The notes beneath the pieces are model-generated. The model had not been told where the DNA came from. It saw only the letters and a program-made list of their open reading frames with translations, and ran no database searches. Shown one piece after another: positions 40,578 to 50,617 of a DNA stretch of 64,000 nucleotides. Each line of letters opens with the position of its first letter. Positions within the stretch are counted from its first letter, which is position 1. Source of the DNA: Thiotrichales bacterium (GTDB lineage: Bacteria > Pseudomonadota > Gammaproteobacteria > Beggiatoales > Beggiatoaceae). Location of the stretch: positions 62,001-126,000 of the forward strand of contig JADGDE010000009.1 in assembly GCA_016745035.1 (NCBI GenBank). Direction: 5' to 3'. The position numbers were made by a program, and so were the translations under genes.

Positions 40578-43103
40578 ATGGGCTATAACATAATTAAATT
40601 AGTTCGCCCTAGTTTAAGGCTATTACTCATTACCTGTGTGTTAATTGCGCTGAGCACTTATGTGTTGGTTCAAAGACAAGTGTTACAACAACAACGCAGT
40701 GCCAAACAACAAACCCGTTATTTAAGCCAGCAATTAAACACCGAGGTGTTACATAAAAACTTCAGTGCTGCCACCGCTATCTCACAGCAAAGCTTGGTTA
40801 AAGCCTTTGCCAAACAGCCCAGCAAGGCATTAAAAGTCGCCATTGATTTAAGCTTAGACAGCACTAAGGCGATGTTAAATGCGGCAATTGTTTACATGCT
40901 CGATGATCAAGGCTTGGTGATTGCCTCAACCAGCTATGCCAAAGACAAAACCTTATTAGGTAAAAACTATCAATTCAGACCCTATTTTCAGCAAGCGATA
41001 CAAGGCGAAAATATCATTTATCCTGCGCTTGGTGTGACCACCTCCAAAAGAGGGCTGTACTTTTCTGTGCCGGTATATGGTGATACAAACAAAGCCCATC
41101 CTCCTATTGCGGTGATTGTGATCAAACAAAGTCTTGATAAAATTGATCAGCTGTTAAAAAAATCCCCCACACCGGCATTACTCAGCGTCAATCACGGCAT
41201 TATCTTTTCCAGTAACCAAGCCGCATTATTATATAAAAGCATTGCGCCTTTACCGCCCATTACCCTCACACAAATTCATAATAGCCAACAATTTGCCGAT
41301 CAACACATTCAAGCGCTCGCATTTGCATTAGATAGTCCAGTTTTCCAATACCAAGACCATGATTATTTTGCGATTTCTAACAAACTGAATATTCAGAACT
41401 GGCAACTGCATCTATTATTTACAAACGCAGCATATCCTTATGTCAAAATATTGATTATGGTGTTTTTTATTATTGTTATCAATGCATTAACCTTTGCTTA
41501 TTTATCTTCAAACTTCAAACGTAAAGAAGCCATTATCATGCAAAGGCGCAGTGAACAAAAATTTATGGAATTATTTTATTCCTCTGATGATGCCATGCTG
41601 TTGATTGATGAAGACACCTTTGTTGATTGTAATATTGCCGCGGCAAAAATGCTCGGTTATCAAGATAAAAGCAGCCTGTTGATGCAGCGCCCCTCACAAC
41701 TCTCACCACCATTACAAGAAGATGGGCGGGATTCAGGAGAAAAAGCCAATGAAATTATTAAGATGGTTCGGAAAAAAGGTGTTAGCCGCTTTAAATGGTT
41801 ACACAAGAAAAAAAATGAAACACTTATCCCCATTGAAGTCTCTTTAGCCATCACGCCAATTTTAATTCATGGTAAAACCGTCATTCATTGCATTTGGCGC
41901 GATTTAACCCAAATTAAACAAGCAGAAACAGCATTAATTGAGGCGAAACTCACCGCCGAGGCAGCAAGCCAAAGTAAAAGTGATTTTTTGGCGAACATGA
42001 GCCATGAAATACGCACACCGATGAATGGGGTTTTTGGCATCACGCAATTAATTTTAGACACCGAGCTGAACGAAGAACAAAAAAATTATATCCTCACCTT
42101 ACAACAGTCCACCGAAACCCTGATTAGTATCATCAATGATATTTTAGATTTTTCCAAAATTGAATCAGGTAAATTTACCCTCGAATATGTAGCAGTGGAC
42201 ATCAATCAAGTATTGAAAAATGTGACCGCTTTGTTATTACCTAAAGCTGAGGAAAAGTCGATCCAGTTAAAATGTACGCCGCTAGCTCAGAGCATCTATG
42301 TGTTATCCGACCCGGTGCGTTTACAGCAAGTGTTGACCAATCTTATCGGTAATGCGATTAAATTCACTGAGCAAGGGGCTGTTGAGTTGAGCGTTGCTAT
42401 GATGAATCAACAAAATGACAGCATTACCTTAAATTTTATGATTAAAGACAGTGGCATTGGTATTCCAGAAGAGAAACTGGCTGATATTTTTAATCAATTT
42501 GCTCAAGCAGATTCTTCAACAACACGCAAATTTGGCGGCACGGGCTTAGGTTTACCGATTTCAAAACAAATTATTGAACTAATGGGCGGACAAATTTTTG
42601 TCAACAGCGAAGAACAAGTGGGGAGCCGTTTTTCATTTTATCTGCCCTTGAAGCTAACAGAGGCATCCAAACCCAGCCATGTAAATGCAGAAAAAACAGC
42701 ACAACCCGTCAGCACAACAGCCCATACGGATCGTTTTTCCGGTAAAGTCTTATTGGTCGAAGATAATAAAGTCAATTTACTGGTGGCGAAAAAACTACTT
42801 GAAAACGTCGGTTTGAGCGTGACCTGTGCCTATAACGGTCAAGAGGCGGTTGAATTATTGCAACAACGCGATTTTGATATTGTCTTTATGGATATGCAAA
42901 TGCCAGTTATGGGCGGTTTGGAGGCAACTCGGCAAATTCGCGCGCAACAACCAGAGAAGAAAACTCCAATTATCGCCATGACGGCGAATGCTATGGTTGA
43001 GCATCGCCAGCAATGTATCTCAGCGGGTATGAATGATTTTTTAAGTAAGCCTTTTGATAAAAAGCTGCTGTATCATTTTTTACACAAATATCATTTAAGC
43101 TAA
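40578..43103 (+). CDS. Hybrid sensor histidine kinase with periplasmic cache domain and PAS
   Basis: An ~841-residue protein; the ATG ([10 protein letters not shown]) is preferred over an upstream TTG. A membrane span (~14-32), a periplasmic double-cache-like sensor (~40-295) with [20 protein letters not shown] and [16 protein letters not shown], a second span (~300), a PAS domain, then HisKA with [19 protein letters not shown] (His ~477), HATPase ([23 protein letters not shown]) and a C-terminal receiver ([12 protein letters not shown], phospho-Asp ~769). DctB-like sensors bind small carboxylates or amino acids. It follows rnfD by 31 bases and may be co-transcribed. Confidence 0.9.
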   Translation: MGYNIIKLVRPSLRLLLITCVLIALSTYVLVQRQVLQQQRSAKQQTRYLSQQLNTEVLHKNFSAATAISQQSLVKAFAKQPSKALKVAIDLSLDSTKAMLNAAIVYMLDDQGLVIASTSYAKDKTLLGKNYQFRPYFQQAIQGENIIYPALGVTTSKRGLYFSVPVYGDTNKAHPPIAVIVIKQSLDKIDQLLKKSPTPALLSVNHGIIFSSNQAALLYKSIAPLPPITLTQIHNSQQFADQHIQALAFALDSPVFQYQDHDYFAISNKLNIQNWQLHLLFTNAAYPYVKILIMVFFIIVINALTFAYLSSNFKRKEAIIMQRRSEQKFMELFYSSDDAMLLIDEDTFVDCNIAAAKMLGYQDKSSLLMQRPSQLSPPLQEDGRDSGEKANEIIKMVRKKGVSRFKWLHKKKNETLIPIEVSLAITPILIHGKTVIHCIWRDLTQIKQAETALIEAKLTAEAASQSKSDFLANMSHEIRTPMNGVFGITQLILDTELNEEQKNYILTLQQSTETLISIINDILDFSKIESGKFTLEYVAVDINQVLKNVTALLLPKAEEKSIQLKCTPLAQSIYVLSDPVRLQQVLTNLIGNAIKFTEQGAVELSVAMMNQQNDSITLNFMIKDSGIGIPEEKLADIFNQFAQADSSTTRKFGGTGLGLPISKQIIELMGGQIFVNSEEQVGSRFSFYLPLKLTEASKPSHVNAEKTAQPVSTTAHTDRFSGKVLLVEDNKVNLLVAKKLLENVGLSVTCAYNGQEAVELLQQRDFDIVFMDMQMPVMGGLEATRQIRAQQPEKKTPIIAMTANAMVEHRQQCISAGMNDFLSKPFDKKLLYHFLHKYHLS

Positions 43104-43139
43104 GAAAAAAGCAAGCACTAAGCACGGTATTTTTTGCGA

Positions 43140-43868
43140 TTAGGCATCAAAACAATGCCACTGCCAATCGGTTGCGCTACAGCAAAGATAGTTGTATTGG
43201 CTTTGCCAATCGCCTAATACCCAGCGTTCAGCGGCTTGTCCATCTAGGTCAAATTGATGGCAGGCTGGGCGATGGGTGTGCCCGTGAATTAAATGCTGCA
43301 CTTGATGGCTGCGCATAGCAGCAACAACAGCAGTTTGGTTTACATCCATAATTTCAGCCGCTTTAGCTTGGGTAGCTTGTTGGCTTTGCGCTCGCAAGCT
43401 AGCCGCTGCTTGATAGCGTGCAGCTAAAGGTTGCGCTAAAAATTGTTGTTGCCAAGCAGCATTATGTAATTGTGCGCGTAGTTGTTGATAAGCCACATCA
43501 TCAGTACAAAGACTATCGCCGTGCATTAATAAACACTCTGTGCCATAGAGGCTGACTTTTTGGCTTTCTGGTAATAATTTTGCCCCTGTTGCTTGGCAAA
43601 AATCTGTACCCAATAAAAAATCACGATTGCCATGCTGCAAATATAAGCTAACCCCTTGTTTGCTTAAACTTGCTAAAGCGGATTTAACCGGGATTAAAGC
43701 TGCTTGCTCATCATCATCACCAATCCAAGCTTCAAATAAATCACCGAGGATATATAAAGCCTCGGCTTGAGTTGCACGGTTTTCTAAAAACTGGGTAAAT
43801 GCCTGAATGGTCTCAGGTTCATTGCCGTCTAGGTGTAAATCGGCAATAAACAAAGTTTCGCTACGCAT
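43140..43868 (-). CDS. lpxH: UDP-2,3-diacylglucosamine hydrolase LpxH
   Basis: A 242-residue metallophosphoesterase of lipid A synthesis that forms lipid X. All five motifs are present: IADLHLDGNEP, LGDLFEAWIGDDD, LQHGNRDFLLG, MHGDSLCTDD and IHGHTHRPACH. It follows the cyclophilin gene by 4 bases, the common ppiB-lpxH pairing. Confidence 0.95.
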   Translation of the reverse strand: MRSETLFIADLHLDGNEPETIQAFTQFLENRATQAEALYILGDLFEAWIGDDDEQAALIPVKSALASLSKQGVSLYLQHGNRDFLLGTDFCQATGAKLLPESQKVSLYGTECLLMHGDSLCTDDVAYQQLRAQLHNAAWQQQFLAQPLAARYQAAASLRAQSQQATQAKAAEIMDVNQTAVVAAMRSHQVQHLIHGHTHRPACHQFDLDGQAAERWVLGDWQSQYNYLCCSATDWQWHCFDA

Positions 43869-43872
43869 GTTG

Positions 43873-44901
43873 TTATTCTACCGCTGGCACATCAGGAGGT
43901 TCTGGGCTGTATTCAGGTAACAGGGGTGCATTTGTCGCTGCATCTTCTGTATTATCCTCTTCTTCGCTGGCAAGCTCCTCTTCAGCTGCCTCGTCTTCTT
44001 CGTTGGCAAGCTCCTCTTCAGCTGCCTCGTCTTCTTCGTTGGCAAGCTCCTCTTCAGCCGCTTCATCTTCTTCGCTAGCCAGCTCTTCTTCAGCCGCTTC
44101 ATCTTCTTCGCTGGTAGCTTCGTCTTCAGCCGCCTCGTCTTCTTCGTTAGCCAGCTCTTCTTCAGCCGCTTCATCTTCTTCGCTGGCAGCTTCGTCTTCA
44201 GCCGCTTCATCTTCTTCGCTGGCAAGTTCTTCTTCAGCCGCTTCGTCTTCTTCGTTAGTCGCTTCGTTTGCTTTAGCTGCCGCAGCACTACGTTTTACAT
44301 CATTATGAATAATAATTTTCTCGATAATCACTGGCTCTAAGGGGAGAAAACGAAATTTATCTTGAGCGGAAATGTCTAAAGCAGCAACTTTTTCTAATAC
44401 ATCCATACCAGAGACTACTTGACCAAAGACCGCATAACCCCAGCCTCGGCGAGTTTTTTCACGGTGATCGAGTTCAGGGTTATCTTTGAGGTTAATAAAA
44501 AATTGTGAGGTGGCGGAGTCAGGATTGCCGCGTCTTGCCATCACCACTGTGCCCTTGAGGTTTTTAAGCCCATTATCAGCTTCATTTTTTATCGGTGATT
44601 GGGTCAGTTTTTTGTTTAAGTCGACATCAAAACCACCGCCTTGAATCATATAACCTTTAATGACACGGTGGAAAAGGGTTTGGTTATAAAAACCTGAACG
44701 GGCATAATCGAGAAAGTTCACAACCGATTGGGGGGCTTTTTCGGTGTTGAGTTCTAAAGTTAATACTCCTTGTGAGGTATGGAGTTCAACTTGAGGCAAA
44801 GGGGCGGCATAAGCCCACTGCCAAGTGCTTAAAGCAAGTAACAATAACCAACTATATTGGAAAGTATGTAATCGACCCCGGTAAACTTTACTTGCCATCA
44901 T
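43873..44901 (-). CDS. Exported cyclophilin with long acidic repeat tail
   Basis: A 342-residue peptidyl-prolyl isomerase: signal-like N-terminus (WLLLLALSTWQWAYA), then a cyclophilin domain (FHRVIKGYMIQGGGFDVDL, then SQFFINLKDNPELD, GWGYAVFGQVVSGMDVL). From about residue 215 the tail is made of 10-11-residue units of the type EEDEAAEEELAS, at least eight in tandem. The tail is strongly acidic and absent from ordinary PpiA/PpiB. It could bind calcium or cations in the periplasm. The DNA repeat of about 30-33 bp will be prone to length changes. Confidence 0.88.
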   Translation of the reverse strand: MMASKVYRGRLHTFQYSWLLLLALSTWQWAYAAPLPQVELHTSQGVLTLELNTEKAPQSVVNFLDYARSGFYNQTLFHRVIKGYMIQGGGFDVDLNKKLTQSPIKNEADNGLKNLKGTVVMARRGNPDSATSQFFINLKDNPELDHREKTRRGWGYAVFGQVVSGMDVLEKVAALDISAQDKFRFLPLEPVIIEKIIIHNDVKRSAAAAKANEATNEEDEAAEEELASEEDEAAEDEAASEEDEAAEEELANEEDEAAEDEATSEEDEAAEEELASEEDEAAEEELANEEDEAAEEELANEEDEAAEEELASEEEDNTEDAATNAPLLPEYSPEPPDVPAVE

Positions 44902-45215
44902 TATGCATTTCCTGAAATTTTGTAAAAAGTCCGTCTTTTTTGCCTCAACACGGAGCGATGATAGCCCGGCTAGACATGACGGGCAAACCGATTCATATTA
45001 TAAGCAAATATGAAACCGTCTGCCCCATTGATCTGCTGTTGTGAATCAATTAATTGACTGATATGACGCACTAAGCCTGTTTTTGTCACAATAAGGCGAC
45101 TTTCCACCTGCCTAGTGATATTTAGCCGTGGAGTAATGGCGGTTTTCTGAGCCATTAAGGCACAGAAAGAAGCCTTTGCGTAACATCAATTAATTGACAA
45201 CATCAGATCACACGA
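44902..45215. other. Intergenic region between two cyclophilin genes, filled by MITE B copy
   Basis: This 314-bp gap contains the MITE B copy at 45059-45188 and its target duplication. The minus-strand frame of 61 codons here lies within the repeat and is not a gene. The remaining bases show no coding or RNA signature. Confidence 0.6.
45059..45188 (-). mobile_element. MITE family B, copy 3 (130 bp)
   Basis: Termini TGATATGACGCA and TGCGTAACATCA-type (reading inward TGATGTTACGCA) form inverted repeats. The interior (CACGGCTAAAT, CACTAGGCAG.TGG, AAAACAGGCTTAGTGCGT) matches 57840-57968 in reverse orientation. ATTAATTGAC flanks both ends, consistent with a target duplication of about 9-10 bp. 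No coding capacity. Confidence 0.75.
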
Positions 45216-45842
45216 TTATTCAACAATCGTGGCTTTTTCAATCACTACCATGGTTTGAGGTACGTCAGTTGGGAAAATACCACCAGAACCTGTAGGAATA
45301 TTTTTGATTTTCTCAACCACATCTTTGCCTTCAACAACTTTACCAAAAACCGCATAACCCCAGCCATCTTGACCTGGATAGTCTAAAAAGCCATTGTCAG
45401 AGACGTTGATGAAAAATTGTGAAGAGGCAGAATGTGGCATGTTGGTCCGTGCCATCGCAATACTATATTCGGCGTTTTTCAAACCATTTTTGGCTTCATT
45501 TTCAATCGGAGCACGGGTTTCTGCTTCTTTATAGTCTTTATCATAGCCACCGCCTTGGATCATAAAATTACCAATCACGCGATGAAAAATTTTGCCATCA
45601 TAAAAACCATCTTCGACATATTGTGAGAAGTTTTTGCTAGAAACAGGGGCTTTTTCTGTGTCCAGTTCAATAACGATTAAGCCTTGGTTGGTTTGCATGT
45701 GTACCATAGACGATTCCTTTTTCGAGGTTGTAGGAGTTGGGCTGGCGGCTTTATCCGCACTATAAGCAGGTAATGTAAAACACAAGCTTAAAGTAAAACT
45801 TAATAGCCCGTGGCGTAATATCTTGGCGATCATAAGCATAAC
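45216..45842 (-). CDS. Periplasmic cyclophilin-type peptidyl-prolyl isomerase
   Basis: A ~208-residue protein with start MLMIAKILRHGLL chosen because AGGA lies five bases upstream. Signal peptide cleaved near AYSA. The cyclophilin domain is complete: IFHRVIGNFMIQGGGYDKDY, SQFFINVSDNGFLDY, GWGYAVFGKVVEGKDVVEKI. It is closely related to the next cyclophilin downstream but lacks the acidic tail; the pair looks like a duplication separated by a MITE. Confidence 0.92.
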   Translation of the reverse strand, partial: VMLMIAKILRHGLLSFTLSLCFTLPAYSADKAASPTPTTSKKESSMVHMQTNQGLIVIELDTEKAPVSSKNFSQYVEDGFYDGKIFHRVIGNFMIQGGGYDKDYKEAETRAPIENEAKNGLKNAEYSIAMARTNMPHSASSQFFINVSDNGFLDYPGQDGWGYAVFGKVVEGKDVVEKIKNIPTGSGGIFPTDVPQTMVVIEKATIVE

Positions 45843-46056
45843 ATCCTGTAGCAAAAGATTGGATATAGTCAATAAAGCCGCTATGATAACAGCAATTTTG
45901 ATTTTAGAAAAAACCGAGTTAAAGCATAGCTCATGCTTTTGGCAAATTTAACGGAAAATGGCGACTTGATGCGCTAAAGTCTATCCGTATTTTGTTAAAT
46001 CCGCTAGAATGGAAGGCTTGCATTGAGCAAATTAATTATAATGATGAGGTGATGTC

Positions 46057-46203
46057 ATGGAAACGTGGCTTATGAATAATTTTATTTGGTTGGCGACAGG
46101 TTTAGCCGTTATTGTAATTGGGGCAAAAGTAGTGATTGGTGGTTTTTTGAAAAAGCTCATGGATGACTCAGCCGTAAAAAATCAGGCAAATAACGATTTA
46201 TAA
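46057..46203 (+). CDS. 48-aa single-span membrane protein
   Basis: A short frame encodes METWLMNNFIWLATGLAVIV followed by a lysine-containing tail. A ribosome site (GAGGTGA) lies upstream. It ends 25 bases before the FimV/ChrA fusion gene and may be expressed with it. No family recognised, but composition and spacing support a real small protein. Confidence 0.5.
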   Translation: METWLMNNFIWLATGLAVIVIGAKVVIGGFLKKLMDDSAVKNQANNDL

Positions 46204-46228
46204 AGTAGCAGCAAAATAAGGGGGAGTC

Positions 46229-48220
46229 ATGCGTTATTGGCTTAGCATATTGCTGTTATATTTATCCCATAGCAGCCTATGGGCAGCGACAAACACCTAT
46301 GGTCCGGTTGCCAAAGGCGAAGTGCTGTGGGAAATAGCAGGCACAATGCATAATGATAAATTCAGTCGCTATAGCGTGGTGCTGGCTTTATTGTATGAAA
46401 ATCCGCAAGCCTTTACCGTGTCTTGCAATTTCAATTCACTGAAACTCGGTTCCGAACTTCATATCCCTAAAGCCGAATTTATTGGCGAATTAAATAGCAA
46501 TGCTGCTTTTAAAGAAGTCAAACGCCAAGAAAAAGCCTGGCGGGGGCATCATCGAGGGCATAAAATCCGTTGTGGGGCAACGGCCTTATCAAAGGCTTGG
46601 CAAGCGATTAAAAAAGAGAAGCTCAATCAACCCAAGGTGTTGCAAACCCTGAAACAACTCGGGGAATCAAAAACCACAGCCAGCCCAAAAGTTGATGCAA
46701 AAACTGACGGCATTCCCTCACCACAGCCTGTGGTCGCTCAAGTCCCACAAACTTTGCCTCATACCAATGCCGGTTTGGGGGACGCTTTTCCCAATGCCAA
46801 CAAAGCGCATTTGCTCGCTAATTTACAATGGGGCGTACATCTCAATACCATTCTTATCAGCTTAAATTTAGGTTTAACCTTGTTTTTAGGTTTGTTGATT
46901 TGGCGCTCTTTAGCGCAACACAGCAACCGACTTGAGGATATTCATGCCCATGTTGAACAACAACAATTGGTCGATGGCAGTATTCAAGAACAATTCCATC
47001 GGCTGTTTTGGTTGTTTGGCTTATTTTTCAAAATAGGACTCAGTGCCTTTGGTGGTTTTATGGCCTTGGTACACAAAATTGAAACCGAGGTTGGCGAGCG
47101 GCATAAGCTCTTAAATGAGCGCGAGCTTCATGAGGGGATTTCCTTAGCTTGCTTTATCCCAGGGTCAATGGCGGTCAATTTAAGCACCTATATCGGTCTG
47201 CGTTTGCGCGGGACATTGGGCGCGGTGATTTGTACCTCTGCACTGCTTTTACCTTCTCTATTATTAATACTGGGCTTAAGTTATCTGTATTTTAGCTGGG
47301 GGCATTTACCCATGGCAAAAGAGGCATTTTTGGGGCTGATTCCGGCGATGACCGCGATTTTATTTCATGCTGCGTGGGTGTTGAGCTATAAATCGGTGCA
47401 AGACCCACCAACAACCCTGCTGGCTGTAGGAGCTGCGGTGGTCTTGGTCTTATTTAAAGGTATGTATATAAGTATTATCGTGCTGCTGCTCGCGGCGTTA
47501 CTTGGGATTATTTTATTTAAGTCGCATATAACGCCTGTGCGTACCGAGAGCGATAACGCAGATGATTATGCCCCAGCCGCCTCCTTATCCTTCAGCACCC
47601 AAGCGTTCATTGTGTTATTGCTCGCCATGATGCCTGTGCTGTTTTTACTCTCTCCAGCACAAGCGGGGGCGCAAACCTCACCTTTTAGTTTATTAAGTCA
47701 ATTTTTAGGCTTCGGCTTGCTGTCTTTTAACGGCGGTTTGGGTTTAATGCCCTTGACAGAGGATGTGCTGGTCAATACCCATCAATGGCTGAATCAGTCT
47801 GAATTTGCCATCGCTATTGCTATGGGACAATTATTGCCGGAAATGCTCTTAAGCGGTGCTTTCATGGCGTATAAAATTGGCGGCATCACCGGGGCAATAC
47901 TCGCAGCTGTTGCCTTGATCGTGCCGAGCTTTTTATTAACCTTACTGGTCAGCAGTGCTTTTGGGCGTTTGAGAAAATCCTCCTTAGTGCAGGCCGGGCT
48001 GCTCGGTATTCGTGCAGCTGTGGTCGGGATGGTTTTTGCCACTGCCTTGTTAGTCGGGCAAACTGCACTGGTGCATTGGGCGAGTTTGCTGATTTTTGCC
48101 GTAGCGATGTTTATGTTATTCCATTGGCATTTAAAAACCCTCTGGGTGGTGTTGCTGGCGCTGGGCATGAGTTTTATGCTGTATGCGCAGCCTAATTTAC
48201 CTTGGTTGACTGGATTTTAA
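46229..48220 (+). CDS. FimV-type LysM domain fused to ChrA chromate transporter
   Basis: A 663-residue protein. A signal peptide (MRYWLSILLLYLSHSSLWA) is followed by NTYGPVAKGEVLWEIAGTMH and SELHIPKAEFIGEL, the LysM-like peptidoglycan-binding start of FimV proteins. After a linker (~120-195) and one span (~205-225) comes a complete double-repeat CHR domain: FFKIGLSAFGGFMALVHKIE, CFIPGSMAVNLSTYIGLRLR in the first half, and FLGFGLLSFNGGLGLMPLTE, MGQLLPEMLLSGAFMAYKIG in the second. ChrA proteins export chromate by an anion-type mechanism. The N-terminal periplasmic domain is not part of normal ChrA; the ligand or anchoring role is inferred. Confidence 0.85.
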   Translation: MRYWLSILLLYLSHSSLWAATNTYGPVAKGEVLWEIAGTMHNDKFSRYSVVLALLYENPQAFTVSCNFNSLKLGSELHIPKAEFIGELNSNAAFKEVKRQEKAWRGHHRGHKIRCGATALSKAWQAIKKEKLNQPKVLQTLKQLGESKTTASPKVDAKTDGIPSPQPVVAQVPQTLPHTNAGLGDAFPNANKAHLLANLQWGVHLNTILISLNLGLTLFLGLLIWRSLAQHSNRLEDIHAHVEQQQLVDGSIQEQFHRLFWLFGLFFKIGLSAFGGFMALVHKIETEVGERHKLLNERELHEGISLACFIPGSMAVNLSTYIGLRLRGTLGAVICTSALLLPSLLLILGLSYLYFSWGHLPMAKEAFLGLIPAMTAILFHAAWVLSYKSVQDPPTTLLAVGAAVVLVLFKGMYISIIVLLLAALLGIILFKSHITPVRTESDNADDYAPAASLSFSTQAFIVLLLAMMPVLFLLSPAQAGAQTSPFSLLSQFLGFGLLSFNGGLGLMPLTEDVLVNTHQWLNQSEFAIAIAMGQLLPEMLLSGAFMAYKIGGITGAILAAVALIVPSFLLTLLVSSAFGRLRKSSLVQAGLLGIRAAVVGMVFATALLVGQTALVHWASLLIFAVAMFMLFHWHLKTLWVVLLALGMSFMLYAQPNLPWLTGF

Positions 48221-48225
48221 ACCCC

Positions 48226-49179
48226 ATGCCTGAATTTGATTTAATTCAAAATTATTTCCAGCGTTTTGAGCCGAATGATCACAGCTTAGTTTTGGGCATA
48301 GGTGATGATGCTGCGATTTGCCAACTGGGCAGCGGTCAGCAATTAGTCGCAGCGGTCGATACTTTAGTCGCTGGCGTGCATTTCCCCGAACAAACCTCAG
48401 CTGCCGACATTGCTTACAAAGCCTTGGCAGTGAATTTAAGCGATTTTGCCGCAATGGGCGCAAACCCGCGCTGGATGACGCTCGCCTTGACCATGCCCAA
48501 ATTAGATAAGCCTTGGCTAGCGGATTTTAGTCGCAGTTTGTTTGATTTTGCCCAACAACACCAAGTGCGCTTAATCGGTGGTGACACCACGCAAGGGCAT
48601 TTATGTGTCAGTCTGCAATTACTCGGCGAAATCGCCCCTAATACCGCACTGCGGCGCGATGCGGCAGAAATAGATGATGATATTTATGTTACTGGGACAC
48701 TGGGTGATGCGGGTTTAGGCTTGCAAACTTTATTGCATGGTGTCTCGCTCAACCCCGAATGGGATGCCTTTGTGCAACAACGCCTCAACCGCCCTAGCCC
48801 CAGACTGGCAACCGCTCAAGCATTAAAAGGGCGCGCTCATGCCGCGATTGATGTCTCCGATGGTTTGCTGGCTGATTTAGGGCATATTTGCCAAGCCAGT
48901 TTTGTCGGCGCGCGGATTGATTTAGCTGCTGTACCCTTATCTCCTGCGCTACAAAGCTTACCCCCAGCCGAGGCGTGGCAATTGGCCTTGAGTGCTGGCG
49001 ATGATTATGAGCTGTGTTTTAGCGCCCCACCCGGACAACGTCAGCAGCTCGAAGCTTTGGATTTAGTCACCCGCATTGGTGTGATTGAAGCCGGTGATGA
49101 AATCTGTTGCTTGCAAGCTGATGGCAAGCCGTGGCAATCGCTAGCGCAAGGTTATGAACATTTCCAGCATGAATCTTGA
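48226..49179 (+). CDS. thiL: Thiamine-monophosphate kinase ThiL
   Basis: A 317-residue kinase; the start [16 protein letters not shown] follows the family. Motifs: [62 protein letters not shown] and [14 protein letters not shown]. It phosphorylates thiamine monophosphate to the active pyrophosphate. The lipB start lies within its last codons, so the two genes overlap. Confidence 0.95.
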   Translation: MPEFDLIQNYFQRFEPNDHSLVLGIGDDAAICQLGSGQQLVAAVDTLVAGVHFPEQTSAADIAYKALAVNLSDFAAMGANPRWMTLALTMPKLDKPWLADFSRSLFDFAQQHQVRLIGGDTTQGHLCVSLQLLGEIAPNTALRRDAAEIDDDIYVTGTLGDAGLGLQTLLHGVSLNPEWDAFVQQRLNRPSPRLATAQALKGRAHAAIDVSDGLLADLGHICQASFVGARIDLAAVPLSPALQSLPPAEAWQLALSAGDDYELCFSAPPGQRQQLEALDLVTRIGVIEAGDEICCLQADGKPWQSLAQGYEHFQHES

Positions 49180-49786
49180 GATTGTTCGCTACAATGGGCT
49201 TGTGCCCTACGAGCAAACTTACGCGGCGATGCAAGCCTTTAATGCCGAGCGTACCTCAGAAACTCCCGATCAAATTTGGTTGTTAGAACACGCACCAGTT
49301 TATACCCTAGGGCGCGCCAGTAAACCTGAGCACTTACTCAACACGGGCGCAATTCCCGTGCTGCAAACGGATCGTGGTGGGCAAGTGACCTATCATGGCC
49401 CCGGTCAATTGGTGGTTTACCCCTTATTAGATTTACGCCGTCGCAAAGGCTGGTATGTGAAAAGCCTAGTCACTGCCCTAGAACAAGCCGTGATTGATTT
49501 TTTAGCCAGTTTAAATATACCAGCACAGCGGCGCGAGAGCGCACCAGGGGTTTATGTCGGTGAGGCGAAAATCGCCGCGCTAGGCTTAAGGATTCGCCTA
49601 GGCTGTAGTTATCATGGCTTAAGCCTGAATGTGAATCTGGACTTAAGCCCTTTTCAAGGCATTAACCCGTGCGGTTATGCCAAACTTGAAGTCACGCGCT
49701 TGCAGGATTTTGGCATTGCACTGGATGTCAGCAAAACCGCAGATGCTTTTTTACCATTTTTATTAGCCAGTTTAGAAAAGACTTGA
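49169..49786 (+). CDS. lipB: Octanoyltransferase LipB
   Basis: A ~205-residue enzyme transferring octanoyl from ACP to lipoyl domains. Motifs: [46 protein letters not shown] (catalytic Lys) and [12 protein letters not shown] (catalytic Cys). The start [14 protein letters not shown] overlaps the 3' end of thiL by 11 bases. Length is normal. Confidence 0.95.
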   Translation: MNLEIVRYNGLVPYEQTYAAMQAFNAERTSETPDQIWLLEHAPVYTLGRASKPEHLLNTGAIPVLQTDRGGQVTYHGPGQLVVYPLLDLRRRKGWYVKSLVTALEQAVIDFLASLNIPAQRRESAPGVYVGEAKIAALGLRIRLGCSYHGLSLNVNLDLSPFQGINPCGYAKLEVTRLQDFGIALDVSKTADAFLPFLLASLEKT

Positions 49787-49900
49787 TAGAATACTTTAGC
49801 TTCGTTTAGCTATGCTTTGATAGCACTTAATTTTTGTCTCAACCTTTACAGCTAAACAGATTAAACTTGAAATAAGCGTAGGATTCAAGTGGAGAGAACC

Positions 49901-50617
49901 ATGTTTGATTTTAGCAAAAAAATAGTCATTATCACTGGCGCTGCTGGCGCTTTAGGGCAAGCCACCGCTTTGCGTTTTGCTGAGGCGGGCGCGACTTTGG
50001 TGCTCTTGGATCGCGATGAGGCGCATCTCAAAGAAACCTTCAAGCATAGTTTTGAGAACAAACACCAGCACCTTTTTCTCGGCGCAGATTTAACCAACAG
50101 CGTCGCAGTGCAACAAGGCATTGATAAAATCATTGACAAGTTTCAGAAAATTGATGTCCTCATTAATATCGCTGGTGGCTTTATCATGGGACCACCTGTG
50201 CATGAAACCGATTTGGAAAGCTGGGAATTTATGCTTAACCTCAACGCCCGCTCGGTGTTTTTAACTGCCCGCGCCGTTGTCCCGCATATGCTCAGCCAAC
50301 ATTCAGGCAAAATCGTCAATATCGCCGCCCGCGCTGCTTTGGCTGGAAAAGCCCGGATGGCTCCCTATGTGGTGTCTAAAAGTGCGGTTATGCGCCTAAC
50401 TGAAAGCCTCTCAGCCGAGCTAAAATCCAATCGCATCAATGTCAATTGTGTATTACCGGGGACCATAGACACCCCAACCAATCGCAAAGACATGCCCGGT
50501 GCGGATTATGAACAATGGGTCTCGCCCCGTGCGATTGCTGATAGTATTTTGTTCCTGTCCTCAGATGCCGCCCGCGCTGTCCACGGCGCGGCTTTGCCTG
50601 TTTACGGATTGAGTTAA
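49901..50617 (+). CDS. Short-chain dehydrogenase/reductase
   Basis: A 238-residue protein; MFDFSKKIVI is preferred because GGAGAG lies five bases upstream. Rossmann motif ITGAAGALGQATA (NAD(P) binding), then DVLINIAGG, and the catalytic YVVSK. The usual catalytic serine position reads NIAARAAL, with Ala/Arg in place of Ser, as in a recognised subgroup of SDRs. Substrate unknown. It is followed directly by the helicase gene. Confidence 0.88.
   Translation: MFDFSKKIVIITGAAGALGQATALRFAEAGATLVLLDRDEAHLKETFKHSFENKHQHLFLGADLTNSVAVQQGIDKIIDKFQKIDVLINIAGGFIMGPPVHETDLESWEFMLNLNARSVFLTARAVVPHMLSQHSGKIVNIAARAALAGKARMAPYVVSKSAVMRLTESLSAELKSNRINVNCVLPGTIDTPTNRKDMPGADYEQWVSPRAIADSILFLSSDAARAVHGAALPVYGLS

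Noticed and set aside
44003..44308. Plus-strand poly-Ser/Ala frame opposite the acidic repeats
   Set aside because: It is the antisense of the GAA/GAG-rich tail of the cyclophilin gene and purely a composition effect.
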